Position numbers and translations under genes: made by a program. From Chrysophaeum taylorii (taxonomy: Eukaryota; Sar; Pelagophyceae; Pelagomonadales; Pelagomonadaceae), in contig JAQMWT010000331.1 of the NCBI GenBank assembly GCA_029834535.1, positions 1 to 64,000 on the forward strand: a stretch of DNA of 64,000 nucleotides, given 5' to 3'. Under the pieces are notes generated by a model. That model was given only the letters and a program-made list of their open reading frames with translations, was not told the DNA's origin and made no database searches. Of this stretch, positions 21,181 to 31,804 are shown one piece after another (position 1 is the stretch's first letter; each line of letters starts with the position of its first letter).

Positions 21181-23200
21181 CGCAAGGTTACAACACGTTT
21201 GCTCCATACAGTAACTTCATCTACTAGCCCACGAATACCTACAGTAACTTTACTTTGCTCTGGGATGTCCACTCCTGCATTCTTGGCTTGCGCTTCTAAT
21301 GACTTGCAAATCAACATCAACGTTAAAGTTCTTGTTGAGAGCGACGACAATATCACGCACATGCTACGAAGACGTTTTGGTAATTCCATCGAAGTTTTCC
21401 CATCCTTACCTAAGTTTTTGACATATCTCCATCGAGCATCGGACGTTGAACGTGCACGATATTACACTGACATAGTGGAATTGACATCACCATGCACAAA
21501 TCGCAACATAATCAATGGGAGATCCATTTCCACCTTCGAGCGCGATATGGATGATTCCTTGTTTCCAAGTGCTCTAAGTGTACTTGAGCTTTTAAAGCCG
21601 CTTGTTCTCTTCATGGAAATGACACCACCACACTCCGCATCGTACGAAGACCATATACGAGTTGCTAATCTCATCTTCTCAACGATGCACTATACGGTGG
21701 ACATATGTGACCGATTTCCATGCTATCTATGTGGAGATTATCAAGCCAGAGAAAGATGGATCCTCGTCGCACGCAAATATAACACCGGCCCTCTTGATCT
21801 GCTTTCATGGCCTAATAAACGAGTCACTTCCTTTCTGGATATTGCAGACCACGCTAACTCCATCAGTCGCAAGTTAATAGTCGACGAACCTTGGACGCAG
21901 GTCTTTCCTGACATACCATTCGTGTCCACACCTAAAACCTACAATATGTTTAGTCGTACAGGATCCGTGCGCTTAACTGTGACTGAGCTTGAAACCTTAA
22001 CTATGCTGTTCCTTCGTCTGCACTCTAATAAAACAGTCGAACATCCCAGTCAAGATGAAATGGAGGGCATTTCTAACTTTCGCCTGGGATTCTTGACTAA
22101 TTCAAGAAAACCACTTGCTTGCATGAGATCCCCTATTGAACTCAAAGCTTTTGTGCTCCTCTATAATATTATGGGACGATTATTCCCTAAATCCATCACA
22201 TTACCTGTGTCCTTTCGTATTACAACTATCGAATCTAACCAACCATCTCACAGGTTATTCTTAAATAAATCCTCTACTTCATCCATCATTTACATCACTG
22301 GTGGAAGACACACAGGCGGAGACATAACAGTTTCTAACTCTTCTTCTAAATACCAGGCACACATAAATGCTTTTGGCGAAACCTACGCCCTTTTAACACA
22401 CGATGCCGGAATCGATAAGACTGCTTCTCTCGAACCAGTTACCGGTTTTCTTTGGCTTTGCCAAGCATACCATCATAATAATGAAAATCAAGACACGCGT
22501 CGTCTAGTACAAGCACTGGTTTCCTATACTTCTCCTGTATTTCACGATTCTTTTGTCTTCTACCCTCAGGAAAATCGTCTTGAATTTATCGACAAAATAT
22601 TTGCTTTAAGTGACATGCATTTGTCCCAAAGCAGATATTTGGGCTTTATAACATCAAGCGATAGGAAGATGGGTGCCAAAGTTCACTCTATATATACTCC
22701 CACTCCTACCATTCGTGGATTTGCTAATATGCTCGTGTACGATCCACGACTCGATCGCATTCGACACTACTCAACTCGCGAATTGGCACGCGCCAATAAC
22801 TTCACAGCGTACCAAATCAATTTTCTTTTGTCTTTGTCCCCTGACCTATGCTGTGATATCATCGCAAATGCTATTCCAGCTGGAACATATCATACAATTT
22901 ATAAACATTTGTGTCAGCTTGTTTATGACTTGCGTATATTAACGCTATCACCATCGTTTGACCCTGATCACGCTCCTCTAACCAAAAACTATAGGTCAAC
23001 CTTCTTCACAAATATATTCCCAACAGATACATCCTTAACATTACACCAGAGTTCCATTACAATGTTCTACATCTCCAATAAAAAACTCTTATGTTGTGAT
23101 ACTATCACTTCTAACCACGAACTTCCTTCTTTTCATACTGATTCAGTAGCTCATGCTTTCCTCTCTAACATCTTATCCGCAGATATATCATCTCCTACTA
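21181..23200 (+). CDS. C5-cytosine DNA methyltransferase domain, element C (intact frame)
   Basis: Open frame continuing to 23517. Counting from codon 21199: motif I TLLCSGMSTPAF (17-28), acidic motif II VLVESDD (44-50), motif IV ELTSPCTNRN with the presumed catalytic Cys at 99 (codon 21493-21495), motif VI FMEMTPP with Glu 140, motif VIII YQARERWILVAR with Q182, R184 and R186, then about 330 residues of variable region taken as target recognition, motif IX STRELARANNF (525-535), motif X ANAIPAGTYH (556-565). Order and spacing fit C5-methyltransferases, with an enlarged recognition region. ENV of motif VI is replaced by MEM, and SPC replaces PPC. Cytosine C5 methylation is the expected reaction; activity and target are unknown. 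Confidence 0.85.
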
Positions 23201-25250
23201 AAGAAAAACAAATACCCCTTATAACGCCAAGACAGCTCCATGAGAAGCATGCGCCCTTCGATAAGAAAGTCCATGCCAGGGGCACCCTTGCATTTCGAGA
23301 TGCGCAACAACGAGCTACCAATTTTCACAACATTCACCATTCCAGTGATTCTCAAGCCATAAAAGCTGTTCAGGTTATTGCCAGTCCTGGACACCACCCA
23401 TCTGACGTACCCTACCGTGAGTTCTGTGTGGATTGTACGATTCACAAAAAAAAGCTTTCCTCATCCACACCACCTTATCAAGCAACCATCATTCGAAAAA
23501 ATTTTTCAACCTGGTGAAGCTTGGGCATGTGACGGTGGTTACGTCTCCGTGCTCTCGGAATGGGGATCCTTTCGACATATCATTGTTTTCAAGTGTCTCA
23601 TTTCTAAATTTCTGTTAGTGTACTTTTGTCGTAGCACTAACTCCAGCGAATTTTGTAACGCCCTTGAGTTTGTCCGTAATTTTTGTTCTACTTATGTTCA
23701 TGTACAACTAAAACAAATTTATTGTGATTCCTTTAAACTCTATTTATCCCAGCATGTAACAACCCCCTTCCGTGTGGAACATGGTATTAATATGTCCGCG
23801 TCCCCCCCTTACTTACATGTCTTTAATCATGAAGTCGAAGCCGCTGTTGGTCACATAGCCACTGCCGCGTCTACACGACTCAGGCATATGCTTAATGTAT
23901 CCTATAAAGGTCACCCCCTAACAGATCCGGCACCACACTACCCGTGGGCTGTTATACATGCCATCCAATCGTATAATCTCCTCCCTAACGTTTCCCTCGA
24001 ACGTATTTATAATAAAGTCCTAAGCCCCCAACAAGTTTTGTTAGACCAATGTAATGTTCCCCAACAAGACTACCTCAAACCTTTTGGTTCTGTTTGTTAT
24101 CTGCATTTGGAACCTAACGAATTTCATAAATATGAACCCCGATGTCGTCCCTACATCTACTTATGTGGTGCTAACGTTATAAACCCTTTAATAACACCCC
24201 ATGTTAATCATTTAGCCGATGTTGTCCTTAATCCTGAAAACGGTCAAGTCCGTGTTTCCTCTAAACTGACTTTCCCCCATCTTATTTCTAAATCTCCTCC
24301 TGATTATGAACAGCATCCACCTCCCGCACCTTCACCCGACATTCCCTTCTCTGTTCACAGCACCCCCAATGATGCGGCGCAGAGGGGGAATGCTATGCCT
24401 ACCGACACTGACCATGAGAGGGGGACTCCTTCTTCTCATCTCCATGCTCCCTCTCCCGCTCCCGCATGTGCTCCAGCTGCTCCTGCACCCGCTACTTCCA
24501 CCACCACACCTACATCTGAAGTGTCTCCCGACACTCTGCCACTTTTACCATCTTATCGGTCTCTCTATTCCCAGGATGTCCTCCGTCTCACCCGTGGTCC
24601 TCATCACCCTCAGCCTCGTCGCAAAACCAATCTCAAGGATGTTCTTACTCGTATTGCTTCGCCTACTGTTGCCGCTTATAAACAAGCCGGTGGTACGCTT
24701 GCCGACTTCAAGTATGACCTCTCCAAGCAGTACATAACATTCTGCGACCCCACCCTCCACTCCCTTCACCTCGCTCATGGCATCCACTGGACGGCTATAC
24801 CTCCAGAGGGGGAATTTACACCATCCCTTCATCACCATGTGCACCAAGCGATTTCACAGTCCTCTTCAGTTATGTGTCATAGGAGCCATAGCCACCCATC
24901 GCCTGATGCTCCCCATGTTCACTTCTACGACGACGTCAACCTTGCAGACTTTCACCTTCCTCAAGCTCTCGTTCATTTAATTTCTGAACATGCTCACGCC
25001 TTTCAAGTTCCTCCCGCTCAATATGCTTATGCTTTGTTCACGCCCCACTCCATTTTGGATCATAATGACGCTTCTTATGGTGCTTCCGAGCCTCATCTCT
25101 CCGCCATCGAAGACTATATCACCGTGCAATCGCATTACATTGAAGCCCACCTTGGTGATGCTCCTCTACTAGTCGTTCAACTCATCGAAGATCCCGATCA
25201 CGCTCATCTGCCCGATAATGTCGCTTCTTACGCAATTACTCATCTGACGA
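23201..25250 (+). pseudogene. Integrase and proline-rich linker, element C
   Basis: FHNIHH...CVDC zinc site, then WACDGGY, IYCDSFKLYLSQ and FNHEVEAAVGH carrying the D, D and E residues. A one-base slip in a run of A near 23450 splits it; from there it stays open to RT. The linker (24290-24560) is rich in Pro and Ser and contains three AGAGGGGGA tracts. Confidence 0.85.
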
Positions 25251-26308
25251 CGACTCATGACCCCAGCACGGTTGGTTCGGACGAATACAAGATTCAAGCC
25301 AAAGATATCAAAATTGATGAATATGAGTTGAACTGCCTCAAAGGTCTCTCAGACGCTGATCGCAAAGCTTATGTTGCTGCCATCTCCAAAGAGATTTTTG
25401 ACATTGTTAAGTTTGGCTGCTTTAAACTAGCGCTGCCAATGGTCAACTCAAAGCCTATTGACACCCGTCTCGTCCTACGTATAAAAACCAACGCTGCTGG
25501 TCAGTACATTAAACATAAAGCACGCCTGGTACTACGAGGATTCTTAGCCTCTCTGGGCACCGATTTCTTCAACACATTCAGCCCTATGGCACAGCTTACC
25601 GGCATCCGTTGTGTTTTGGCGCTAGCAGCTCATCTGCGACTTCCCGTCTATCATGTCGACGTCCCTAACGCTTTTGTTCAAGCTCCCATCGATTCTCATG
25701 TCTATGTCAAACTGCCACAAGGCATTTACCTTCTCGATCCCGAAGATACTAAATACCAAGGCCGCCGTCTCCCAAAGCTACTTAAATCTCTATGGATTGC
25801 GTCAGAGCCCTGCCCTTTGGAATCAAACCATAAACGGCTTCTTTGATTCATTAGGCTACACACGATTTCGAACAGACACATGCATTTACGCTAAAGTCCA
25901 AGCTGACGCTACATTTCTAATTTGCACGCTCTCAGTAGACGACGTCGTCATTACTTGTACTTCGGAAACTCTACGTCGTGAGTTCCAGCAAGCCCTGAAA
26001 AGGAATACTCAGTCGACACCTTCGAGGAAGTCCATACTCTCCTAGGCATGCGCATAACGCGTACAACTGATGGCTCTATATCACTGGACTGTCAGGCTAA
26101 ACTTGACGCATTGTTCGAAGAGTACCCCATTTTAATGCAGTTACGTCCCACTTCCACACCGATGTCACCATCAACCACGTATAAAACTGGAGAGCCATCT
26201 TCTGATATGGACAAGTTTGTTCTTCATACCTTCTCCACCTTACTCGGCAAACTTACTTTTGTCCAATTAGCTTGTCGCCCTGATTTATCCCAAAGCCTTA
26301 GTCGTTGC
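25251..26308 (+). pseudogene. Reverse transcriptase, element C, 3'-truncated
   Basis: RIKTNAAGQYIKHKARL, DFFNTFSPMAQ, HVDVPNAFVQ and LSVDDVVI show copia RT. Frameshifts near 25790 and 26040. The frame ends at CRPDLSQSLSRCC where it is fused to the LTR of B, so the RNase H domain is absent. Confidence 0.85.
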
Positions 26309-26619
26309 TGCAGAGAAATCTGCTGCCTCTTACCCTTATCCGTCCGTTGAGAACGTGATCTCTTCCTTACCCTTCTTCTTCCTTTCTACATCAAGTAGTC
26401 CTCTGATTTGTGCCTACGCTCATCATCATGGTCTAGCGCGTCCCGAGGTATGTAGCACTATACACTTTACCTTTCTCGTGTAGTTCTAGATGCCGCCTGT
26501 CGTGTTCTGAGGATATAGGGAACATACCTTTCATTCCCCGAATTAACTACTTCCAGACGTTCACGATGAGACGGGATGGTTTCCCAGGTGACTTACCACT
26601 GCTTGCTAAATGCTCTGCA
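26309..26619 (+). repeat. 5' LTR of copia element B
   Basis: 311 bp, starts TGCAGAGAAATCTGC and ends GCTCTGCA. Followed directly by the PBS. Matches the 3' LTR at 37944 apart from small differences and the retroposon inserted there. Confidence 0.92.
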
Positions 26620-26633
26620 GGTTATGGGCCCAG
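26620..26633 (+). promoter_or_regulatory. Primer-binding site of B
   Basis: GGTTATGGGCCCAG directly after the LTR; complementary to the initiator tRNA-Met anticodon arm. Confidence 0.85.
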
Positions 26634-27138
26634 GCGGGTCCCTGAGAAACCATGTGTCAACATGCACGTAACCTATGGGTATTGGGTCGTTACCGCGCCG
26701 ACCTAGCCTCGCCATGTGACACGCTTGTAAATACAACGCTATTACCATTGGGCTGTATATAATATCTTTTTGCACACGTGATCGTGTAACCTTGTGTGCA
26801 CCTGTTCATAGCATCGTATTGTCATGTCAATGTTGATGTGTGTGTAATTGGCTAACCTGTACTCTTGCACACATGTTATGGAATATTTTGGGTACGTCCA
26901 CTCGTACATTCCATGGCAATGCACTTAACAAGCTCCTTGAGAGCACCAAAACTAACCAGCTGCCTGAGTGACTACGCTTAGCGACACTACTCTGGACTCA
27001 CAGCTTGCACAGTCGTCAAATAGACACATTTTCCATCGAAAACGATGAGTGTACATAGACACCGATAGACAGACCCCCTTAGAATGTCTAGACAGTGTCA
27101 ACTGCGTGACTGAACCCACAGGTTCCCCGTCAACTGCT
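26634..27138 (+). other. 5' leader of element B
   Basis: About 505 bp without a conserved open frame. It contains the stem TGCACAC (26771-26777) / GTGTGCA (26794-26800), also present in A. Short frames here differ between copies. Confidence 0.75.
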
Positions 27139-28804
27139 ATGGCAGAACACGCAGCACGAGCCGCACCCAAGGCGATCACAGGTGCGGATATATTGAAGCT
27201 CGAAGCTCCTGTAGTTGAGTTTCTTAACGAAGGAAATCGATTTCAGCTTCAGAACCGCAAGGTATCCTTGCAAATCAAGCATATCAAGCAATTACTACGG
27301 TCCAGTCATGCCGATGCTTTCCTCGAGTACGACTCGTACGAAGCATATACTCGGTCATGCAAGGACTACGAGATCCTCCGGAATCAAATTCTCGATCGCG
27401 TTTTCCTGGAATGGAAGACCGATAGGGCTGCTGATCTCCGTTTAGCTGTTGATGAATTGCCCCCTGAGTATCAGGAATGGCATTTCACCAACGAAGCTTT
27501 CCCCCACTTACCTGATGCAGAAGTAGCTCAGCTAGCTACTGTCTGTTACGACTATGAAGTCAAGGCATTACGTCCTGAAATCAATGCTCGTTTCTTAGAA
27601 GAGGAACGAATCTTAAATCGCGCGCACCCGAAGGCACTAGCTTTCGACACCCGTGTTCGTGCCCCGGTTACCATGTTTTCGTTAACTGCAGCTGACTGGC
27701 ACACTTACCAGAACACGTACGCTACATTCTTGCATACTTACTTCAATCTTGAAAGTGTTGGAAAACCGGCACTTGCGGCCTGGCCCGCCATCAATGAGGT
27801 ATACAACAAAAGTTATTTACCCAACAAGGCTCGAGCTATTATGCTCATCGCCTTTAGTCACTACGAGTCTGTTACGACTACTGATGTGTCTTATTTGAAA
27901 CAGCAATTTAACTCTGTTGTTTATAATCCTAACTGGTATGTCCATGTATTTATCGAAGCTGTCCTAGCATTTAGGCAAATCTCTTACCAACTTAACCAGG
28001 AAGAGACTGACCTTCAATTCGACTTTGGCACTCTTTGTAGAAAAATCTATGAAGAGATACATCGGCATTATGCCGATAATACCAGCAACAACCGTTACGA
28101 TCGTGGTTGGGTAGATTGGTGTTATATGTACGAAACCCGATCTTCATCTCGGCCTGTGCCAGAAGCTGAACGATTGTGTCACCCTACCAACCCTAGCTAC
28201 ATTTTAGAATACGCATTAGACTTTACAATGTAGTATCAAATGGGTCGAACAAAGACGCTTATAACGCCCTGTTTCTTGGCAACCCTATGTCGAAGGTTTA
28301 TCATCTCAACCAAAGCCAAAGTTACTACTTACACACACTTTGGACTCATCAGAGACTCAAACTGCTAACTTCGGGCTCAAAAACTTCTCACGACTTACAT
28401 AACAACGAAATGAAAGATAATGCCAAAATATGCATACCACCTTTTCTTCGTCAACGAGTCGTCGAATGATGACGTCACCAAGAAAACCGGACAGTCCCAT
28501 GACCGTCCAATTTACCCCCGCACTTTTGACAGGTCCTCTCGGTCTAACATGAAATTATTAGATCGAACAAACCACACCTTAAACACCCTGCGAGAACAGT
28601 GTAGCGAACTCACGAAGCATGTGACAGATAATGATACCACGGCTCAGCTACAACAGAATATCAACAAGTTATTTGAGACCTATTACAATCAGCTGACATT
28701 CTGTCAACGACATCTACTGAGGACAACAGTAGTTTACTTCGTCTAAACGAACAGCTCATGTTTGCAGAAGACATCATTTATGATGTAGACGTTCATCTAT
28801 CCTC
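27139..28804 (+). pseudogene. Gag of element B
   Basis: Starts at ATG 27139 (MAEHAARAAPKAITG), the same start as in A (15081) and E (63989). The first 360 codons are intact and helical. A one-base loss near 28220 shifts the frame (codons LYNVV in A become FTM stop), and 28240-28480 is locally scrambled before the frame resumes at TKKTGQSHDRPIYP. No zinc knuckle. It ends at the gag/PR border repeat at 28805. Confidence 0.85.
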
Positions 28805-28825
28805 GACCGAAAAGTCGTTAAACTA
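28805..28825 (+). other. 21-nt border repeat, gag/protease junction (B)
   Basis: Encodes TEKSLNY. Copy 1 of five in element B. The core GTCGTTAAACTA is preceded by GACCG. The same sequence stands at this place in A (12976-12956) and E (62095-62075). Confidence 0.85.
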
Positions 28826-29863
28826 CGTGGAGCCACAACACCATACTGTCGTTACTGCTCCCACCCCAACAACAACTCCTCCTACTACAAACACACAGGG
28901 TAATCCTTCCAATACTGTGTCTAACCTCTTTACCGCTTCCGCCATCTCGGCTTTACCACCAGCATTATTGTCCTCGCTATCTTCACAGGTCCAATCTGCC
29001 CTCAACCTACCACCACAAGCCGAAACCAAAAGGGATGCCGATCATACCTCGCTATCGTCATTTGACGAAAAGCACGGCATGGCTGATGAGGCTGACGAAC
29101 CATCACCACCTGTTCAACCGATCATTATTCCAACGAATCTGTTATTGCTGAAGAACTTCTTTACAGCCAGCCTCTCCACTACTTGCCCACATTCGGAAAA
29201 CGCCTTCCTCACCAACTACATGAAGGTAAACAGTGTCCCTCCACATTGCTCTTTTCTATATTTTGACTCTTGTGCTACCATCTCATTGATGTCCACCTAC
29301 GATTTCGCAATACCCAATCATATAATTCCATTGGACTCCAAATACGCGCCGATTGTTATTCAGACGGCAACAGGACAACAACGGGCATCACACATGATGT
29401 TAACACGCAACATCGTTATTCCCCTACCAGATCATCCACAAGTTGGCTATGTTAAGATTGACTTCGCTTTATGTCTTCAGCCAGTGCATGACCGACATCT
29501 CGCTGTCCTGAGTATGCTCGAGTGGAACCAGACCAACCTAACCACCGTGTTCAATGATCGAGCTGAGCCAAAGCTCAGCGCTGTCACGAGCCGCATAGAC
29601 AAAGATGTACGTATACCCATACACTATGTAGCAGCTAATTTACCCGCTCTCCCTTGTCTCACTTACAACATCGCGCGCGACAAGCGGCTGGAACTTCGCT
29701 CCCTTGCATTTCCCCTCAAGCGATACCATGAAAACAGGGATCTACTGGCATACTACAACTACCTACTCCAACGAGTTTTACCAGATCGCCGTGGATTCGC
29801 CCTTTGGTTCTCAATCTTCGGAAACAGAACAAATTTGTTCAGCAAAATACGCAGCCATTAAAG
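28826..29863 (+). pseudogene. Aspartic protease region of element B
   Basis: YFDSCATISLMST is the active-site loop with Cys in place of Gly; then PIVIQTATGQQ and HPQVGYVKIDFALCLQ as the usual beta-strand series. The region is open to about 29790, where one G is lost (CGCCGTGG, with CGGCCGTGG in E), so the frame shifts just before the UGA. It should act as a dimer in the particle; the substitution may reduce or alter activity. Confidence 0.75.
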
Positions 29864-29866
29864 TGA
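29864..29866 (+). promoter_or_regulatory. In-frame UGA (UGA-CUA) between protease and methyltransferase, element B
   Basis: CCA TTA AAG TGA CTA CTC, in the frame of the methyltransferase and, before the one-base loss upstream, in the frame of the protease. Confidence 0.65.
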
Positions 29867-31783
29867 CTACTCTCACGCCCAGTGTTTCTCTCACAAGAGT
29901 CCAATCTCCGCAAACCCTCTGTCATGTTACTTTGTTCTGGTTTGTCAACTCCGGCGTTCCTGTCTCAAGCCACTAATGACTTAGGCTTAAATATCAATGT
30001 AAAAGTTGTTGTTGAGTCTGATGATACGCTTGTTCGTATGTTACGCCACCGTTTTCCTACTGTACTATTATTTGAATCTCTCCCCGCCTTTATTAACCAT
30101 CTTCACCTAATCTCACCAGAGGAAAGGCGCACATTCTATTGTGATATAATTGAGATCACTCCTCCCTGCACAAACAGGAATTTACTAAAACAGCAAAAGA
30201 CAGAAGACTTACACAGCCTGCTGGACGACTCTTTTCGACAGCATGTTGTCTGTCATCAAGCTACTCCAGCCCTTGGTACTACTGGCTGAGATGACGCCTC
30301 CGCATAAGTACTGTCATCAAGACCACATCACAGTGGCCAACCTTATCCATACTACACTTGATTACTGTGTCGATGTTGTTGATAGGTTCCCGACCTACCT
30401 CTGTGGCGACTACCAATCTAGAGAAAGATGGATATGCATCGCACGCAGATATTCTACTGGACCAATTAAACTATCATCGTGGCCCATCCTCCATCCACGC
30501 CCCTTCCTAAAGATCGTGGATGATCTACAAGCTATTCCCAAGCGCCTTTGGCTACCTAACCACATATCCAAAGACTGGATCCGGGTGTTCCCCGATCCTC
30601 CATATATCCCCGTTCCTAAAACGTTTGCACCTTACTCTCGCACAGGTTATGTTCAGCTTACTATGGCTGACCTTGAATCCCTCAATATGTTACTGCTTCG
30701 CCTTCACTCACAACAGGCTCACGAGCAACGTACTCACTCTGTTCAATCCGAGTGTACTTATCATCCGTTGTGCTTTAAACGCTCCTCTATGGTGCCATTA
30801 CCCAATGCAACACATCCTATACACGTCAAGATTTTTACAATCCTCTATAACGTGTTTGCCAGCTTACATACTAACTCGCCCACTCCTGTGTCCTATTACA
30901 TACCCGTTTTCGAAACTAACCAACCGTCACACAGGTTATTACTTACAACCTCATCAACATCACACAACTCCTACTTCTTAACTGGTGGCCACCATTCCGA
31001 CGGCAACCTCACGATAGAGAACGCCACCACCAAAAATCCAACTCCCATCAACGCCTTTGGAGGCACGTATACGTTCACTGCTTCCGACATCCCCCGCGAC
31101 CGGGACAGGTCCATATATCTGGAGCCGTTTATGGGTTACTTGTGGATAGTCCAAGCCCTTCCCCAAGTTGGCTCCGCTGCCACCTATGGCACCGCCATAC
31201 AAAAGCTCTTGTCCAGATGCTCTCTTGTGATGCCTGGCTGCCTTACCTACAAGGCCACCGACAACTCTTTCGATTACAAGGATTATCTTTTTGCTCTGGA
31301 AGATCACCACTTATCTCATAGTCGCTATATAGGGTACCTTCGTGGAAGTGACCGCAAACTCGGCTCTAAAATCCACTCAATGCTTGCTCCATTGCCAACC
31401 GTCCGAGGGTATGCCAATATTATTTTACTCGACCCTCGCAACGGGAAATTACGCTACCCCACTCGACCGGAGTTGATTCGTGCTAACAACCACACCAAAC
31501 AACAGGAATCCTTCCTCTTGTCTCTACGCCATGATCTTTGCTGTGATATGCTCAGCAATGCTCTGCCTGCCGGTACGTACAGCACTCTGTACAAGCACCT
31601 TTCGCTCATCGTCGCCGATATTAAATCCCTTATGTTGGACCCTACCTTCCAACATACTGCTGCCGTGACGAAGAAATCCTATGTGTCCAATTTCATGACC
31701 GTTGACCAAGCTTCCACCACGTGCAGCACAGATACCTTGTCTTTGGCACAATCTTTTATGATGTCTATTTCCAGCAACTGCTT
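29867..31783 (+). pseudogene. C5-cytosine DNA methyltransferase domain, element B
   Basis: Motif I MLLCSGLSTPAF, motif IV ITPPCTNRN with catalytic Cys codon 30167-30169, motif VI LLAEMTPPH, motif VIII YQSRERWICIAR, motif IX PTRPELIRANN and motif X SNALPAGTYS, in canonical order. A 2-base loss near 30235 splits it; from 30243 the frame is open through to the integrase. It lies between the UGA and the border repeat at 31784, so it would be freed as a separate protein if that repeat is a cleavage site. An ATG stands just before motif I (SVMLLCSG), a possible alternative start. Confidence 0.85.
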
Positions 31784-31804
31784 GACCGAAATGTCGTTAA
31801 ACTA
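31784..31804 (+). other. 21-nt border repeat, methyltransferase/integrase junction (B)
   Basis: Encodes TEMSLNY; copy 2 of five. Present at the same place in A (8753-8733), E (58702-58682) and, with a short TTTA insertion, D (near 45355-45378). Confidence 0.85.

Larger units (their letters stand above)
17541..26308 (+). mobile_element. Copia-type element C (family 2), 3'-truncated
   Basis: Same gene order as family 1 up to reverse transcriptase, but protein identity is only moderate and codon choice is more AT-rich. It ends inside RT, where the LTR of B begins at 26309. RNase H, ORF3 and the 3' LTR are missing. Gag has several frameshifts, and there are shifts near 23450, 25790 and 26045, but the methyltransferase part is open. 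Confidence 0.85.
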
